In this document: positions 17,348 through 26,381 of the stretch, one piece after another
Position numbering within the stretch: the stretch's first letter is position 1
Layout of the letters: every line of letters begins with the position of its first letter
From: Devosia subaequoris
GTDB taxonomy: Bacteria; Pseudomonadota; Alphaproteobacteria; Rhizobiales; Devosiaceae
Length of the DNA stretch: 64,000 nucleotides
Assembly (NCBI RefSeq): GCF_014197055.1
Contig: NZ_JACIEW010000001.1
Location: forward strand, 806,001-870,000
Reading direction: 5' to 3'
Translations under genes and position numbers: made by a program
Notes under the pieces: model-generated
The model's input: the letters and a program-made list of their open reading frames with translations, nothing else
What the model was told of the DNA's origin: nothing
Database searches by the model: none

Positions 17348-17815
17348 ATGAAATTTCCACCAAGCAGTCCATTGGACCAAATCGACCGCCGCATAATCAA
17401 CGAACTGGCCAGCGACGGCCGCATCAGCGTTGCGGAACTGAGCCGGCGGGTCAATCTGTCGAAGACACCCTGCCAGGCGCGCATCCGACGGCTCGAGCAG
17501 GAGGGCTATATTCTGGGCTATCGGGCTGTGATCGATCCCACGCGCCTGGGGCTTCCGCATGTGGCCTTTGTCGAGGTACGTCTGAGCGACACCCGCAAGG
17601 CGGCGCTGGACGCGTTCAACAAGGCGGTCCGCGCTCTGCCCGAGGTCGAGCAGGCGCACATGATCGCCTCGAGCTTCGACTATCTGCTCAAGGTCCGCAC
17701 CAAGGATATCGCTGCCTATAGGGAGGTACTGGGCGAGAAAATCTCGGCCCTGCCGCATGTGGCGCATACCTCCACTCATGTGTCGATGGAAGCGGTCAAG
17801 GACGACGCGGAATAG
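17348..17815 (+). CDS. putR: Lrp/AsnC-family regulator of proline use (PutR-like)
   Basis: This 155-residue Lrp/AsnC protein has an N-terminal winged HTH (LDQIDRRIINELASDGRISV, AELSRRVNLSKTPCQARIRR) and a C-terminal RAM ligand-binding domain ending HTSTHVSMEAVKDD. In Agrobacterium and rhizobia a similar gene divergent from putA activates it in response to proline; the arrangement here is the same, with a 118-base gap. ATG 17348 is chosen over upstream in-frame starts because it matches family N-termini. Confidence 0.88.
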   Translation: MKFPPSSPLDQIDRRIINELASDGRISVAELSRRVNLSKTPCQARIRRLEQEGYILGYRAVIDPTRLGLPHVAFVEVRLSDTRKAALDAFNKAVRALPEVEQAHMIASSFDYLLKVRTKDIAAYREVLGEKISALPHVAHTSTHVSMEAVKDDAE

Positions 17816-17879
17816 CCACACCTTGTCAGGCGGCCAAGGCTCTGCCATTCCGGAACGGATCAATGGTGCGGGGGCAGCC

Positions 17880-18608
17880 ATGAAAACCATATATGTCGTC
17901 GGGATCGGAACGGGCAGTGCCGAGCATGTGACGATCGCCGCGATCGACGCACTTAATCGCGCCGACGTACTTTTCATTCCAGACAAGGGCGCCAGCAAAT
18001 CCGACCTGGCCGATGTGCGCCGCAACATCATTGCCCGCCACGTGCTGAAGCCGGAACCGCGTCAGATTGGCTACGCCGTACCCAGACGCGACGCGCAGCA
18101 CATTGATTATGGTCAGGGCGTCGCCGATTGGCACCGGGCCCTGGCCGATATCTACGCGATGCTGATCTGCGATGTTCCGGAGAACGGCGCCGGGGCCTTT
18201 CTGGTCTGGGGCGATCCGGGGCTCTATGATTCAACGCTTCGCATCCTTGCCCATGTCACCGAGCCGATCCGGGTGGAGGTCATTCCAGGGATCACCGCCG
18301 TCCAAGCACTGACGGCTGCCCATGGCATTGCACTTAACCGCATTGGCGAGCCGGTGCTGATCACGCCGGGCCGCAAACTTGGCGCCATCACCACCGACAC
18401 TGTGGTGATGCTGGATGGGCAGATGGCGTTTCGCGATGCCGACCCCAAGCTCGAAATTTTCTGGGGCGCCTATCTCGGCACGCCAGACCAGATCCTGATC
18501 GCCGGGCGGCTGGGCGCCGTGTGTGAGACAATCATAAACACCCGCATTCTCGCCCGCGAGCGTCATGGCTGGATCATGGACACCTATCTTCTGCGCCAGC
18601 CGGAGTAG
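17880..18608 (+). CDS. cobF: Precorrin-6A synthase (deacetylating)
   Basis: This 242-residue SAM-dependent methyltransferase of the aerobic cobalamin pathway acts on precorrin-5, adding the C-1 methyl and releasing acetate. Evidence is the N-terminal IYVVGIGTGSAEHVTIAAID, the CobF-specific VLFIPDKGASKSDL and the loop VWGDPGLYDSTLRIL with VEVIPGITAVQ. It opens the cob operon; no cobalamin riboswitch is visible in the 64 bases before it. CobF is diagnostic of the oxygen-dependent route. Confidence 0.93.
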   Translation: MKTIYVVGIGTGSAEHVTIAAIDALNRADVLFIPDKGASKSDLADVRRNIIARHVLKPEPRQIGYAVPRRDAQHIDYGQGVADWHRALADIYAMLICDVPENGAGAFLVWGDPGLYDSTLRILAHVTEPIRVEVIPGITAVQALTAAHGIALNRIGEPVLITPGRKLGAITTDTVVMLDGQMAFRDADPKLEIFWGAYLGTPDQILIAGRLGAVCETIINTRILARERHGWIMDTYLLRQPE

Positions 18609-18641
18609 TGCTGCCAAACGCGGACTGATAATGATGGGCGC

Positions 18642-19865
18642 ATGACTTCAGCATCAACGAGCGCGTCTCGCACATCGCTGACCGGGATATTCTCAGGGGC
18701 TACGCGACGCGGCGCCTGCCCGAGCCTCTATGCCCCCATGCAAACCGGCGACGGACTACTTGCGCGCATCCGCGTCGCGGGAGGCAGCTTGGCGCCAGCA
18801 GATCTGGCCGCCCTGGCGAAACTGGCGGATCAGCATGGCAATGGTCTGATCGAAATCACCGCCCGGGGCAATCTCCAGGTTCGCGGCCTACGCACCGATA
18901 CGGCACCAGCTTTCGCTGCAGCCGTTGCGGCGCTGCTGCCCATAGAGCACGGACCTACCATCGACATATCTCCCATTGCGGGTGTCGACCCGACGGAAAT
19001 TGCCGACCCCCGGCCGTTGGCGGAGGCCATTGGCAAAGGTGCTGCCGGAATGGCAGAGCGCCTTGGACCCAAGGTCAGCGTCGTGATCGATGCCAGTGGG
19101 CAGATTTCACTCGACCAACTCAAGGCTGATATCCGCCTCCTGGCTCAATCCGACAATTCCTGGGCCGTGACGCTGGGCGGCGGCAAGCCGCAGCGCACCG
19201 ACGCCGAGGGCGCGGCGGCAACGGTATTGGCCGTGTTGGGCGCCCTGGCCGCCGTCGGCCCCGAGGCACGCGCGGCGGACTTGTTTCCGGGACGAGAAGA
19301 CATCACGGCCGCTGATAGCCCCGCCCCTTCGCCAGCTCGGGGGGGCTTGCCGCGATGGCGTTCCTGGCTCGACCTTATTCACGGCCACAGTCGGGCCATC
19401 GCCCTGCCCTTTGGTGCAGCCCGCAGCGCCGAGATCATCGCTTTGTGCGGCGCCGCGATCGCCAGCGTTTGCAACAATATGCGTTTGGCGCCGGACCATG
19501 TCCTGTTGCTCGACAACGCACCGGACGATCTGATCGCGCAGGCCGGCGAACTCGGCTTCATCACCGGAGCCGATGATCCACGCAACAGGGTCAGCGCCTG
19601 TATCGGCAATCAGGGATGCGCCTCGGGCCATATTGCAGCGCGCGACATCGCGGCGCAATTTGCGCCCCGCCTGCCGGCCAGCCAAAGCTTGCACGTATCG
19701 GGATGTTCAAAGGGCTGTGCCCACCCGCGCCCGGCCGATGTGACGCTGGTCGGGCAGCCTGACGGGATTGGCCTTGTCTTTGCCGGCCGCGCGGGCGATA
19801 CGCCTTCCAAGCTTCTGGATGCCGCAGCGCTTGGCGCCGGCACTTTTCCATTTCAGGGTGGGTGA
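18642..19865 (+). CDS. cobG: Precorrin-3B synthase
   Basis: This 407-residue protein is a nitrite/sulfite-reductase-like ferredoxin-fold enzyme that uses O2 to convert precorrin-3A to precorrin-3B. It has the N-terminal half-domain (GDGLLARIRVAGGSLAP, LIEITARGNLQVRGLR) and a C-terminal Fe-S/siroheme-type segment with cysteines in SACIGNQGCASG and HVSGCSKGCAHP. The start has no strong Shine-Dalgarno. Its stop overlaps the cobH ATG (TGATG). Confidence 0.92.
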   Translation: MTSASTSASRTSLTGIFSGATRRGACPSLYAPMQTGDGLLARIRVAGGSLAPADLAALAKLADQHGNGLIEITARGNLQVRGLRTDTAPAFAAAVAALLPIEHGPTIDISPIAGVDPTEIADPRPLAEAIGKGAAGMAERLGPKVSVVIDASGQISLDQLKADIRLLAQSDNSWAVTLGGGKPQRTDAEGAAATVLAVLGALAAVGPEARAADLFPGREDITAADSPAPSPARGGLPRWRSWLDLIHGHSRAIALPFGAARSAEIIALCGAAIASVCNNMRLAPDHVLLLDNAPDDLIAQAGELGFITGADDPRNRVSACIGNQGCASGHIAARDIAAQFAPRLPASQSLHVSGCSKGCAHPRPADVTLVGQPDGIGLVFAGRAGDTPSKLLDAAALGAGTFPFQGG

Positions 19866-20497
19866 TGACCCAATATGACTACATCAAGGATGGCGAGAGC
19901 ATCTACCGACAGTCTTTCGCCATCATCCGCGCCGAGGCCGACTTAAGCCCATTCGCCGATGACGAGGCCGAACTGGCCGTGCGCATGATCCATGCGGCAG
20001 GACTGGTTGAGGCAGCGCAGCATTTCGTATTCAGTCCCGGATTTGTATCTGCGGCGCGCATCGCCCTCAATGCCGGCGCGCCAATTCTGTGTGATGCCGA
20101 GATGGTGGCGCGCGGCGTCACTGCCGCCCGCTTGCCCGCCGACAATGCGGTGATCTGCACTCTGCGCGATCGTCGCGTTCCGGCCCTTGCTGCCAGTATT
20201 GGCAATACGCGGTCTGCTGCGGCAATGCACTTGTGGGACGAGCAGATCGAGGGCGCGGTGGTGGCGATTGGAAATGCCCCCACAGCGCTGTTTCATCTGC
20301 TCGAAATGCTGCGCGATGGCGCACCCAAACCCGCCGCCATTCTGGGCATGCCGGTGGGCTTCGTCGGCGCCGCTGAATCCAAGGACGCGCTGGCCCTCAA
20401 TTCCTATGGCGTGCCTTTTGCCATTGTGCGCGGCCGGCTGGGCGGCAGCGCCATCACGGCGGCCTGCCTCAACGCACTGGCGAGGCCAGGACTGTGA
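19865..20497 (+). CDS. cobH: Precorrin-8X methylmutase
   Basis: This 210-residue CobH/CbiC protein moves the C-11 methyl to C-12, giving hydrogenobyrinate. It shows MTQYDYIKDGESIYRQSF at the N-terminus, the conserved CDAEMVARGV and the C-terminal GMPVGFVGAAESKDAL. The ATG at 19865 overlaps the cobG stop and is preferred to the GTG one codon earlier. Confidence 0.95.
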   Translation: MTQYDYIKDGESIYRQSFAIIRAEADLSPFADDEAELAVRMIHAAGLVEAAQHFVFSPGFVSAARIALNAGAPILCDAEMVARGVTAARLPADNAVICTLRDRRVPALAASIGNTRSAAAMHLWDEQIEGAVVAIGNAPTALFHLLEMLRDGAPKPAAILGMPVGFVGAAESKDALALNSYGVPFAIVRGRLGGSAITAACLNALARPGL

Positions 20498-21219
20498 GCG
20501 GCAAGCTCTATGGCGTTGGCACCGGGCCGGGAGACCCGGACCTGCTGACCCTAAAGGCGGTTCGCACCATCGCCAACGCAGATGTCGTGGCCTATTTCGC
20601 CAAGCGCGGCAATGCCAGCAATGCCCGGGCAATTGCGGCATCGTATTTCCAGCCAGGCCAGATCGAGGAAGCACTGGACTATCCAGTGACGACCGAAATC
20701 GACCGGCGCGAAAACGGCTACAGGGACCAGATCGAAGCCTTCTATGCCGAGGCCGCCGAGCGTATTGCAAGCCATCTCGACGCCGGGCGGAGCGTCGCCG
20801 TATTGAGCGAAGGCGATCCCCTGTTCTATGGCAGCTATATGCATCTGCATCTGCGCCTGGCTTCCCGATACGACACTCAAGTCATCCCGGGCATCACGGC
20901 GATGTCGGGCTGTTGGTCCGAAGCGGGGCTGCCGCTGGTCCAGGGGGATGATATCCTGACGGTGCTGCCCGGAACGCTCGACCGGGACGAATTGGCCCGG
21001 CGGCTGGGCAATACCGAGGGTGCTGTCATCATGAAGCTCGGCCGCAACCTGGCAAAGGTCCGCGCCGCCCTGGCCGACGCCGGTCGGCTGGACCAGGCGA
21101 TGTATGTCGAGCGCGGTACGACCGCGAATGGACATTCCGTCCCCCTCGCTGACAAGCGCGATGACGTGGCCCCCTATTTCTCCCTGGTGCTGGTGCCGGG
21201 CTGGAGCAACCGACCATGA
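20494..21219 (+). CDS. cobI: Precorrin-2 C(20)-methyltransferase
   Basis: This 241-residue tetrapyrrole methyltransferase has GVGTGPGDPDLLTLKAVR at the N-terminus, the SAM-binding VLSEGDPLFYGSYMHL and VIPGITAMSGCWSEA. It methylates precorrin-2 at C-20 to give precorrin-3A, the CobG substrate. The GTG start overlaps the cobH stop by 4 bases. Confidence 0.94.
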   Translation: MSGKLYGVGTGPGDPDLLTLKAVRTIANADVVAYFAKRGNASNARAIAASYFQPGQIEEALDYPVTTEIDRRENGYRDQIEAFYAEAAERIASHLDAGRSVAVLSEGDPLFYGSYMHLHLRLASRYDTQVIPGITAMSGCWSEAGLPLVQGDDILTVLPGTLDRDELARRLGNTEGAVIMKLGRNLAKVRAALADAGRLDQAMYVERGTTANGHSVPLADKRDDVAPYFSLVLVPGWSNRP

Positions 21220-21971
21220 GTGGAAAGCTCGTCATCATCGGCACCGGTCCGGGTAATCCCGACCAGACCACCCCTCAGGCCCGCGATGCCATCGCCGCCG
21301 GGGAGCAGTTTTTTGGCTATGGTCCCTATCTGGACCGGCTGAGCCTGCGTCCTGACCAGCGCCGCATGCCATCGGATAATCGCGAAGAGATCAGTCGGGC
21401 CCGCGCCGCGCTTGATGCCGCGTCCAAGGGAGCCTCGGTCTGCGTGGTGTCAGGTGGCGATCCGGGCGTTTTCGCCATGGCCGCGGCGATCTGCGAAGCC
21501 ATCGAGACCGGCCCTGAGACCTGGCGTCGTCTCGAGCTTGTGGTGCTGCCTGGAGTCACCGCCATGCTGGCGGTCGCGGCCCGCGCCGGCGCGCCGCTGG
21601 GCCATGACTTCTGTGCCATTTCGCTTTCGGACAATCTCAAGCCCTGGGAACTGATCGAGCGGCGTCTGCGCGCCGTGTCCGAGGCGGGTCTGGTCATTGC
21701 GCTCTATAATCCGATCTCCGGGGCCCGGCCCTGGCAATTGGCCACCGCTTTCAAGATCCTGCGCGAATCCCTGCCGGTGACGACGCCGGTGATCTTCGGT
21801 CGCGCCGTGGGCCGTCCGGACGAAGATTTCGTGGTGGTTCCGCTCGGAGAGGCCGATCAGCAACGCGCCGACATGGCAACATGCGTCATCATTGGCTCCG
21901 CTGAAACGCGCATCATCGATCGCCCCGGCATGGACCCGCTGGTCTATTCGCCGCGCGGGGCGGGGTTATGA
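21216..21971 (+). CDS. cobJ: Precorrin-3B C(17)-methyltransferase
   Basis: This 251-residue methyltransferase has IIGTGPGNPDQTTPQARDAI, GYGPYLDRLSLRPDQRR and VVSGGDPGVFAMAAAICEAI. The C-terminal ALYNPISGARPWQLATAFKI is typical of CobJ/CbiH. It methylates C-17 with ring contraction to give precorrin-4. It is coupled by ATGA overlaps at both ends. The next gene is cobL, without the cobK commonly found at this point. Confidence 0.94.
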   Translation: MSGKLVIIGTGPGNPDQTTPQARDAIAAGEQFFGYGPYLDRLSLRPDQRRMPSDNREEISRARAALDAASKGASVCVVSGGDPGVFAMAAAICEAIETGPETWRRLELVVLPGVTAMLAVAARAGAPLGHDFCAISLSDNLKPWELIERRLRAVSEAGLVIALYNPISGARPWQLATAFKILRESLPVTTPVIFGRAVGRPDEDFVVVPLGEADQQRADMATCVIIGSAETRIIDRPGMDPLVYSPRGAGL

Positions 21972-23179
21972 CCGGTCGGTGGCTATCGATTATCGGCATT
22001 GGCGAAGACGGGCTCGAGGGGCTGTCGCAATCGGCTCGTGCGGCCATTGCTGAAGCTGAGATCGTGTTTGGTGGCGAACGGCATCTGGCATTGGTTGCGC
22101 CGATCATGTCGGGCGATACGCATGTCTGGCAGACCCCGTTCTCGTCCTCGATCGACGCGGTGCTGGCGGCGCAGGGCCGCAAAGTCTGTGTTCTGGCCTC
22201 GGGCGATCCGTTCCACTATGGCGTAGGCGCCACGCTGAGCCGCCGGATCGACCCAGCGCAAATGCTTGTCATTCCACAACCTTCTGCATTCAGCCTTGCT
22301 GCCGGCCGGCTGGGCTGGCCGTTGCAGGAAGTCGCTTGCGTGTCGCTGCATGGTCGGCCAATCGATCTGATCCGGCCGCATCTGCATCCGGCGGCGCGGA
22401 TTCTGGCGCTGACGTCGGACGAACATGGCCCGGGGGCACTGGCGGCGCTATTGGTCGAGGCGGGATTTGGCCGCTCGGTCATCACCGTGCTGGAGGCCCT
22501 GGGGGGGCCAGACGAGCAAATCCGCTCGCAAATGGCGGATGGGTTCATGCTGGGCGACATCAACCCGCTCAATGTCTGCGCCATCACTGTGGCGCCCCTG
22601 CCAGGGGCGCGCGTGTTGCCGCTGACGCCGGGGCTCGACGACGCGCTTTATGAACATGACGGGCAGATCACCAAACGCGACATCCGCGCCATGACCCTGG
22701 CCGCATTGGGACCGCGGCGGCACGAACTGCTCTGGGATATCGGCGCGGGTTCCGGCTCGATCGGCATCGAGTGGATGCTGGCCGATCCCAGCCTGCGTGC
22801 CGTCGCCATAGAAAGCGATGCCGACCGCGCCGCCCGCATCATGCGCAATGCCCGCAAGCTCGGTGTGCCAGAACTGCGCGTGATTACTGGTACTGCGCCA
22901 CTGGCGCTTACCGGGCTAGAGGCGCCGCACGCCATCTTCGTGGGTGGCGGTGGTACCAATCCCGGCGTGATGGACGCGGCAATCGAGGCGCTGCAGGGCG
23001 GCGGGCGACTGGTGGCCAATGCGGTAACTCTGGAAATGGAGCAGGTGCTACTCGCCCTCTATGCCCAGCATGGCGGCGAGTTGGTGCGGTTTTCGGTTGC
23101 CCATGCAGCACCCCTGGGCACAGTGACCGGCTGGCGGCCGGCCATGCCGATCACACAATGGCGCTGGAGCAAGCCATGA
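21968..23179 (+). CDS. cobL: Precorrin-6Y C(5,15)-methyltransferase (decarboxylating)
   Basis: This 403-residue fusion has a CbiE-like N-terminal half ([39 protein letters not shown]) and a CbiT-like C-terminal half from about residue 215 ([40 protein letters not shown]). The full-length fusion methylates C-5 and C-15 and decarboxylates the C-12 acetate side chain. It is coupled by ATGA overlaps to cobJ and cobM. Confidence 0.95.
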   Translation: MTGRWLSIIGIGEDGLEGLSQSARAAIAEAEIVFGGERHLALVAPIMSGDTHVWQTPFSSSIDAVLAAQGRKVCVLASGDPFHYGVGATLSRRIDPAQMLVIPQPSAFSLAAGRLGWPLQEVACVSLHGRPIDLIRPHLHPAARILALTSDEHGPGALAALLVEAGFGRSVITVLEALGGPDEQIRSQMADGFMLGDINPLNVCAITVAPLPGARVLPLTPGLDDALYEHDGQITKRDIRAMTLAALGPRRHELLWDIGAGSGSIGIEWMLADPSLRAVAIESDADRAARIMRNARKLGVPELRVITGTAPLALTGLEAPHAIFVGGGGTNPGVMDAAIEALQGGGRLVANAVTLEMEQVLLALYAQHGGELVRFSVAHAAPLGTVTGWRPAMPITQWRWSKP

Positions 23180-23937
23180 CGGTACATTTCATCGGCGCCG
23201 GTCCGGGCGCAGCAGACCTGATCACGGTGCGCGGCCGCGACCTGCTCGCGCGGTGCCCGGTCTGTCTCTATGCCGGGTCCATCGTGCCGCGCGAAATGCT
23301 CGACTGGTGTGGGCCAGACACGCGGTTGGTCGATACCGCTCCGATGTCGCTGGACGAGATCGAGGCGGAATATGTGCGTGCCAATGATGCGGGCGAGGAC
23401 GTGGCGCGGCTGCATTCGGGCGATCTGTCGATCTGGAGCGCTGTGGCCGAGCAGATGCGGCGGCTGGACCGGCTGGGTATCCCCTATAGCCTGACGCCCG
23501 GCGTGCCAGCCTTTGCTGCTGCCGCGGCGGCGCTGGGTCGCGAACTGACCCTTCCAGCGATCAACCAATCCCTGGTGCTGACCCGCATTGGCGGTCGCGC
23601 CTCGCCCATGCCTGAAGGCGAGACGCTCGCCGCGTTTGGGGCCACCGGGGCGACTCTTGCAATTCATCTGGCTATTCATTCGCTCGGACGCGTTGTGGCC
23701 GAACTCGCTCCACTCTATGGCGTGGACTGCCCGGTGGCCATCGTCGCCCATGCAAGCTGGCCAGAACAGACGATCATCTGCGCCACGCTTGGGACCATAG
23801 AAGCGGCCTTCGACCCCGCCATTGAACGCACGGCGATCATCTTTGTTGGCAAGGGGCTGGGCGCACAAGACTTTCGCGAAAGCGCACTTTACGATCCCGA
23901 TTATCAGCGCCGGTTTCGCGGGCGCGACGGACTTTAG
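23176..23937 (+). CDS. cobM: Precorrin-4 C(11)-methyltransferase
   Basis: This 253-residue protein begins [20 protein letters not shown] and carries the CobM/CbiF markers [35 protein letters not shown] and [19 protein letters not shown]. It methylates precorrin-4 at C-11 to give precorrin-5, the CobF substrate. ATG 23176 overlaps the cobL stop. Its TAG stop forms part of the AGGAGG Shine-Dalgarno of the next gene, so the SDR gene is in the same transcript. Confidence 0.94.
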   Translation: MTVHFIGAGPGAADLITVRGRDLLARCPVCLYAGSIVPREMLDWCGPDTRLVDTAPMSLDEIEAEYVRANDAGEDVARLHSGDLSIWSAVAEQMRRLDRLGIPYSLTPGVPAFAAAAAALGRELTLPAINQSLVLTRIGGRASPMPEGETLAAFGATGATLAIHLAIHSLGRVVAELAPLYGVDCPVAIVAHASWPEQTIICATLGTIEAAFDPAIERTAIIFVGKGLGAQDFRESALYDPDYQRRFRGRDGL

Positions 23938-23949
23938 GAGGCTCAACCA

Positions 23950-24725
23950 ATGGCAAATCTCTCCCTTCCCGAACTCAACGGCAAGGCCGTGCTCATTACC
24001 GGCGCCTCCACTGGCATCGGCGCCGCTCTCGCCAAGGCCTTCGGCGCGCAGGGCGCCATGGTCGGCGTGCACTACAATTCGAGCGAGGATGCGGCCCGTG
24101 CCGTGGCTGATGCCATCGAGACGGCTGGCGGCAAGGCGCATCTGGTGCGGGCTGATGCCTCGAAGTCCGGGGCAATTGCCGGCGCGGTGGAAGAGACCGC
24201 GGCTGCGTTTGGGCGGCTTGACGGGCTCATCAACAATGCCGGCGGCATGGTGGCGCGCCTGCCTTACGCCGAGATGACCGACGAGCACTACGACGCGGTG
24301 ATGGACCTCAATGGCCGCTCGGTGCTCGCTGCAACGCGAGCCGCACTGCCGCATATGAAGACGGCGGGGGGGGCTTTGTCATCAACACCACCTCCATCGC
24401 CGCTAGAAATGGAGCCAGTGGCGGGGCCGGTCTTTACGGTTCATCCAAGGCCTTCATCGCCAATGTCACGCGCGGCATGGCCAAGGAGTTCATCCCCTTT
24501 GGCATTCGCGTCAACGCCGTGGCGCCGGGCGTCATCGAAACGCCCTTCCATGAGCGCTATTCGACCGAGGCGCAGCTCAAGGCACAACTGGCAACCGTGC
24601 CGCAGGGTCGGCTCGGCGTGGCCGAGGATTGCGTCGGCGCCTTTCTGTTCCTGGCCTGTGAGAGCCTTTCCGGCTACATCATCGGCCAGACCATCGAGGT
24701 CAATGGCGGCATGCTGATGCCGTAA
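23950..24725 (+). pseudogene. Short-chain dehydrogenase/reductase, frameshifted at a G8 run
   Basis: Residues 1 to about 141 (frame from 23950) hold the Rossmann motif TGASTGIG (17-24) and NNAGG. After the eight G at 24366-24373 the frame would continue into junk. The frame one base earlier carries the rest: FVINTTSIAARNG, the catalytic YGSSK, then FGIRVNAVAPGVIETPF and the stop at 24725. One missing G restores a normal ~258-residue SDR. This is a real mutation, a phase-variable tract or a sequencing error. The gene starts at AGGAGG fused to the cobM stop. The substrate is unknown and no corrin role is established. Confidence 0.85.
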
Positions 24726-24731
24726 CGGCGA

Positions 24732-25547
24732 TCAGGCCGCCGGATTTTTCGGGGGCACATCCTTGAGATGGTCGAGCAGATAGGCCTGGGTGGCTGCATT
24801 GGCGACAATCAGGCATCCGGTGCGCTCGTAGATATCCGGCCCCCTACCCCACCAGTCCGAAATCACTCCGCCGGCTTCCTCGACCAGCAGGATGCCGGCG
24901 GCGGTGTCGACAAAACCGGTTTCCTCGAAATATCCGGTCAGACGCCCGCAGGCGACCCAGGCGCAGCTATTGGCAGCGCTGCCCACGACCCGCACTGCCC
25001 CAATGGGCGCGCGTATGGCGTCGAGCCGGGCATAGGCGCCCGGATGAAGCGACAGGTTTGGAGTGGGAAGGCCCGTGCCGATGCACATCATGGCGACATC
25101 GCTCGTCCGGCTCACCTGCAAGGGCTCACCGTTTAGAAAGGCACCGCCGCCCTTTTTCGCGGTGAACATCTCCTCGGCAACCGGATCATAGACGAGACCG
25201 CACAGGGTCTGGTTGCCGCGCCGCAGCGCGATGGTGATGGTGTAATGCTGGCCGTTGAGAAAGTTCGTGGTGCCGTCGATCGGGTCGACCAGCCAGCGAT
25301 GCTCGGGATCAGATCCGTCCACCGGAGCAAATTCTTCCCCGGTCAGACTCCAGGTCGGATCGATCTCCAAGAGTCGTCTGCGGATTAATTGTTCGGACTC
25401 GCGGTCGGCGTCGGAGACGAAGTCTCCCGGCCCCTTGACCCCGATTTCAAGCTCGCGGAACCGCTCAAAATGGGCCTGCGTCAGCTTGCCTGCCTCACGG
25501 GCAGCGGCAATCATCGTCTCAAGTATGCTGTCGTAATCAATGCTCAT
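24732..25547 (-). CDS. Inositol-monophosphatase-family phosphatase
   Basis: This 271-residue IMPase-family protein has metal ligands in LTGEEFAP (Glu71 or Glu72), DPIDGTTNF (Asp88, Asp91) and FVDTAAGILLVEEAGG near the C-terminus. Family members hydrolyse phosphomonoesters such as inositol phosphate, histidinol phosphate or sulfur nucleotides with Mg2+. No signal peptide is seen. It is the last gene of the ABC-importer operon; its ATG overlaps the stop of the phosphodiesterase gene by 4 bases. This suggests that it removes the phosphate left by that enzyme. It converges with the SDR gene, 6 bases apart. Confidence 0.9.
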   Translation of the reverse strand: MSIDYDSILETMIAAAREAGKLTQAHFERFRELEIGVKGPGDFVSDADRESEQLIRRRLLEIDPTWSLTGEEFAPVDGSDPEHRWLVDPIDGTTNFLNGQHYTITIALRRGNQTLCGLVYDPVAEEMFTAKKGGGAFLNGEPLQVSRTSDVAMMCIGTGLPTPNLSLHPGAYARLDAIRAPIGAVRVVGSAANSCAWVACGRLTGYFEETGFVDTAAGILLVEEAGGVISDWWGRGPDIYERTGCLIVANAATQAYLLDHLKDVPPKNPAA

Positions 25548-26380
25548 GAAGCTAGGGCCGCGTGCAGCCCCTCCGGATCGTCGGTTGTTATCTGGTCAAC
25601 CTTGAGCGCCAGCAGGCGCTCGACCTGTTCGAGGCTGGAAGGGGTGACCCGGCGAATGGTCCAGGCGTCGATGCGCTTGCCCGCCGCGTGAATGGGCGCG
25701 ACGATGTCGAACCCCGCATCTTGCGCACTTAGCACCAGTTCAAACGCCAGGTAGATCATGTCCGCCTGTGGTGCAGCGGTTAGGGCATCTCCGATAAAAC
25801 GGGCAAAGTCGCCGGTGGCCTGAAGCCGCGCCAGGGAGTCGCCATAGCATGGGTCATACCCCGTCTTGAGCGCAGGCACGGCGCTGGACAGCGCCCTGAT
25901 GGCGCCAATGTCGCCCCCCGACAGAATGAAGGCATCGGCAACGGGCCCGATGCTGTCGGCGAAATTGGCAATCGTTCGCTCGTCCAGCGCCGCCAGCTCC
26001 TCCTTGAAATCGAGCTGCAACAGGGCCCCCGCCTGCGGCGGTTGCTCGGCCAGCAAGGCGCACAAATCTTCGAGCAGCATGACCCTGTCGGGCAGGACGG
26101 CGCCGTTATTGTCGCGCAAGTGCAGGCCGCGCAGAACCTGTGCCGAGGTTTCGCGCACAAGCCCCGTGCCGGTCGTTTCTTTCTCCAGCTCGAAATTGTG
26201 CAGCACGGCACAACCGCGATCGGCATGAATGACCAGGTCGACTTCGACGCTGGCCCCCAGGCGCATGCCCTCAAGAATGCGCGCGCCGGTAAAGACCGGG
26301 TCGGTGACCTTGCGGCGGGCGCGATGCCATTTGAGCCAGGTGCGATGGCCCTCCCGGTCGATATGGAGCGGGTGGGCCAT
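25544..26380 (-). CDS. Divergent glycerophosphodiester phosphodiesterase-family protein
   Basis: This 278-residue GDPD/PLC-like TIM barrel has Glu46-x-Asp48 (VEVDLV) and His61 (LHNFELEKET), as in GDPD enzymes. The usual N-terminal HRG is HRA here (His19-Arg20-Ala21) and the second HD is HN, so it is a divergent branch. There is no signal peptide, so it is cytoplasmic. ATG 26380 is set by GGAG upstream and lies 1 base after the ATPase stop. GDPDs split glycerophosphodiesters into glycerol 3-phosphate (or glycerol) and the head group. With the importer and the phosphatase on either side, the substrate is probably an imported phosphodiester. Confidence 0.8.
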   Translation of the reverse strand: MAHPLHIDREGHRTWLKWHRARRKVTDPVFTGARILEGMRLGASVEVDLVIHADRGCAVLHNFELEKETTGTGLVRETSAQVLRGLHLRDNNGAVLPDRVMLLEDLCALLAEQPPQAGALLQLDFKEELAALDERTIANFADSIGPVADAFILSGGDIGAIRALSSAVPALKTGYDPCYGDSLARLQATGDFARFIGDALTAAPQADMIYLAFELVLSAQDAGFDIVAPIHAAGKRIDAWTIRRVTPSSLEQVERLLALKVDQITTDDPEGLHAALAS

Positions 26381-26381
26381 T

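Noticed and set aside
17816..17879. A possible cobalamin riboswitch in front of the cob operon
   Set aside because: The gap is only 64 bases and shows neither the B12 box nor the needed helices.
24477..24725. The SDR C-terminal half as a separate small gene
   Set aside because: It has no start signal of its own and joins exactly to the upstream half by a one-base shift at the G8 run.
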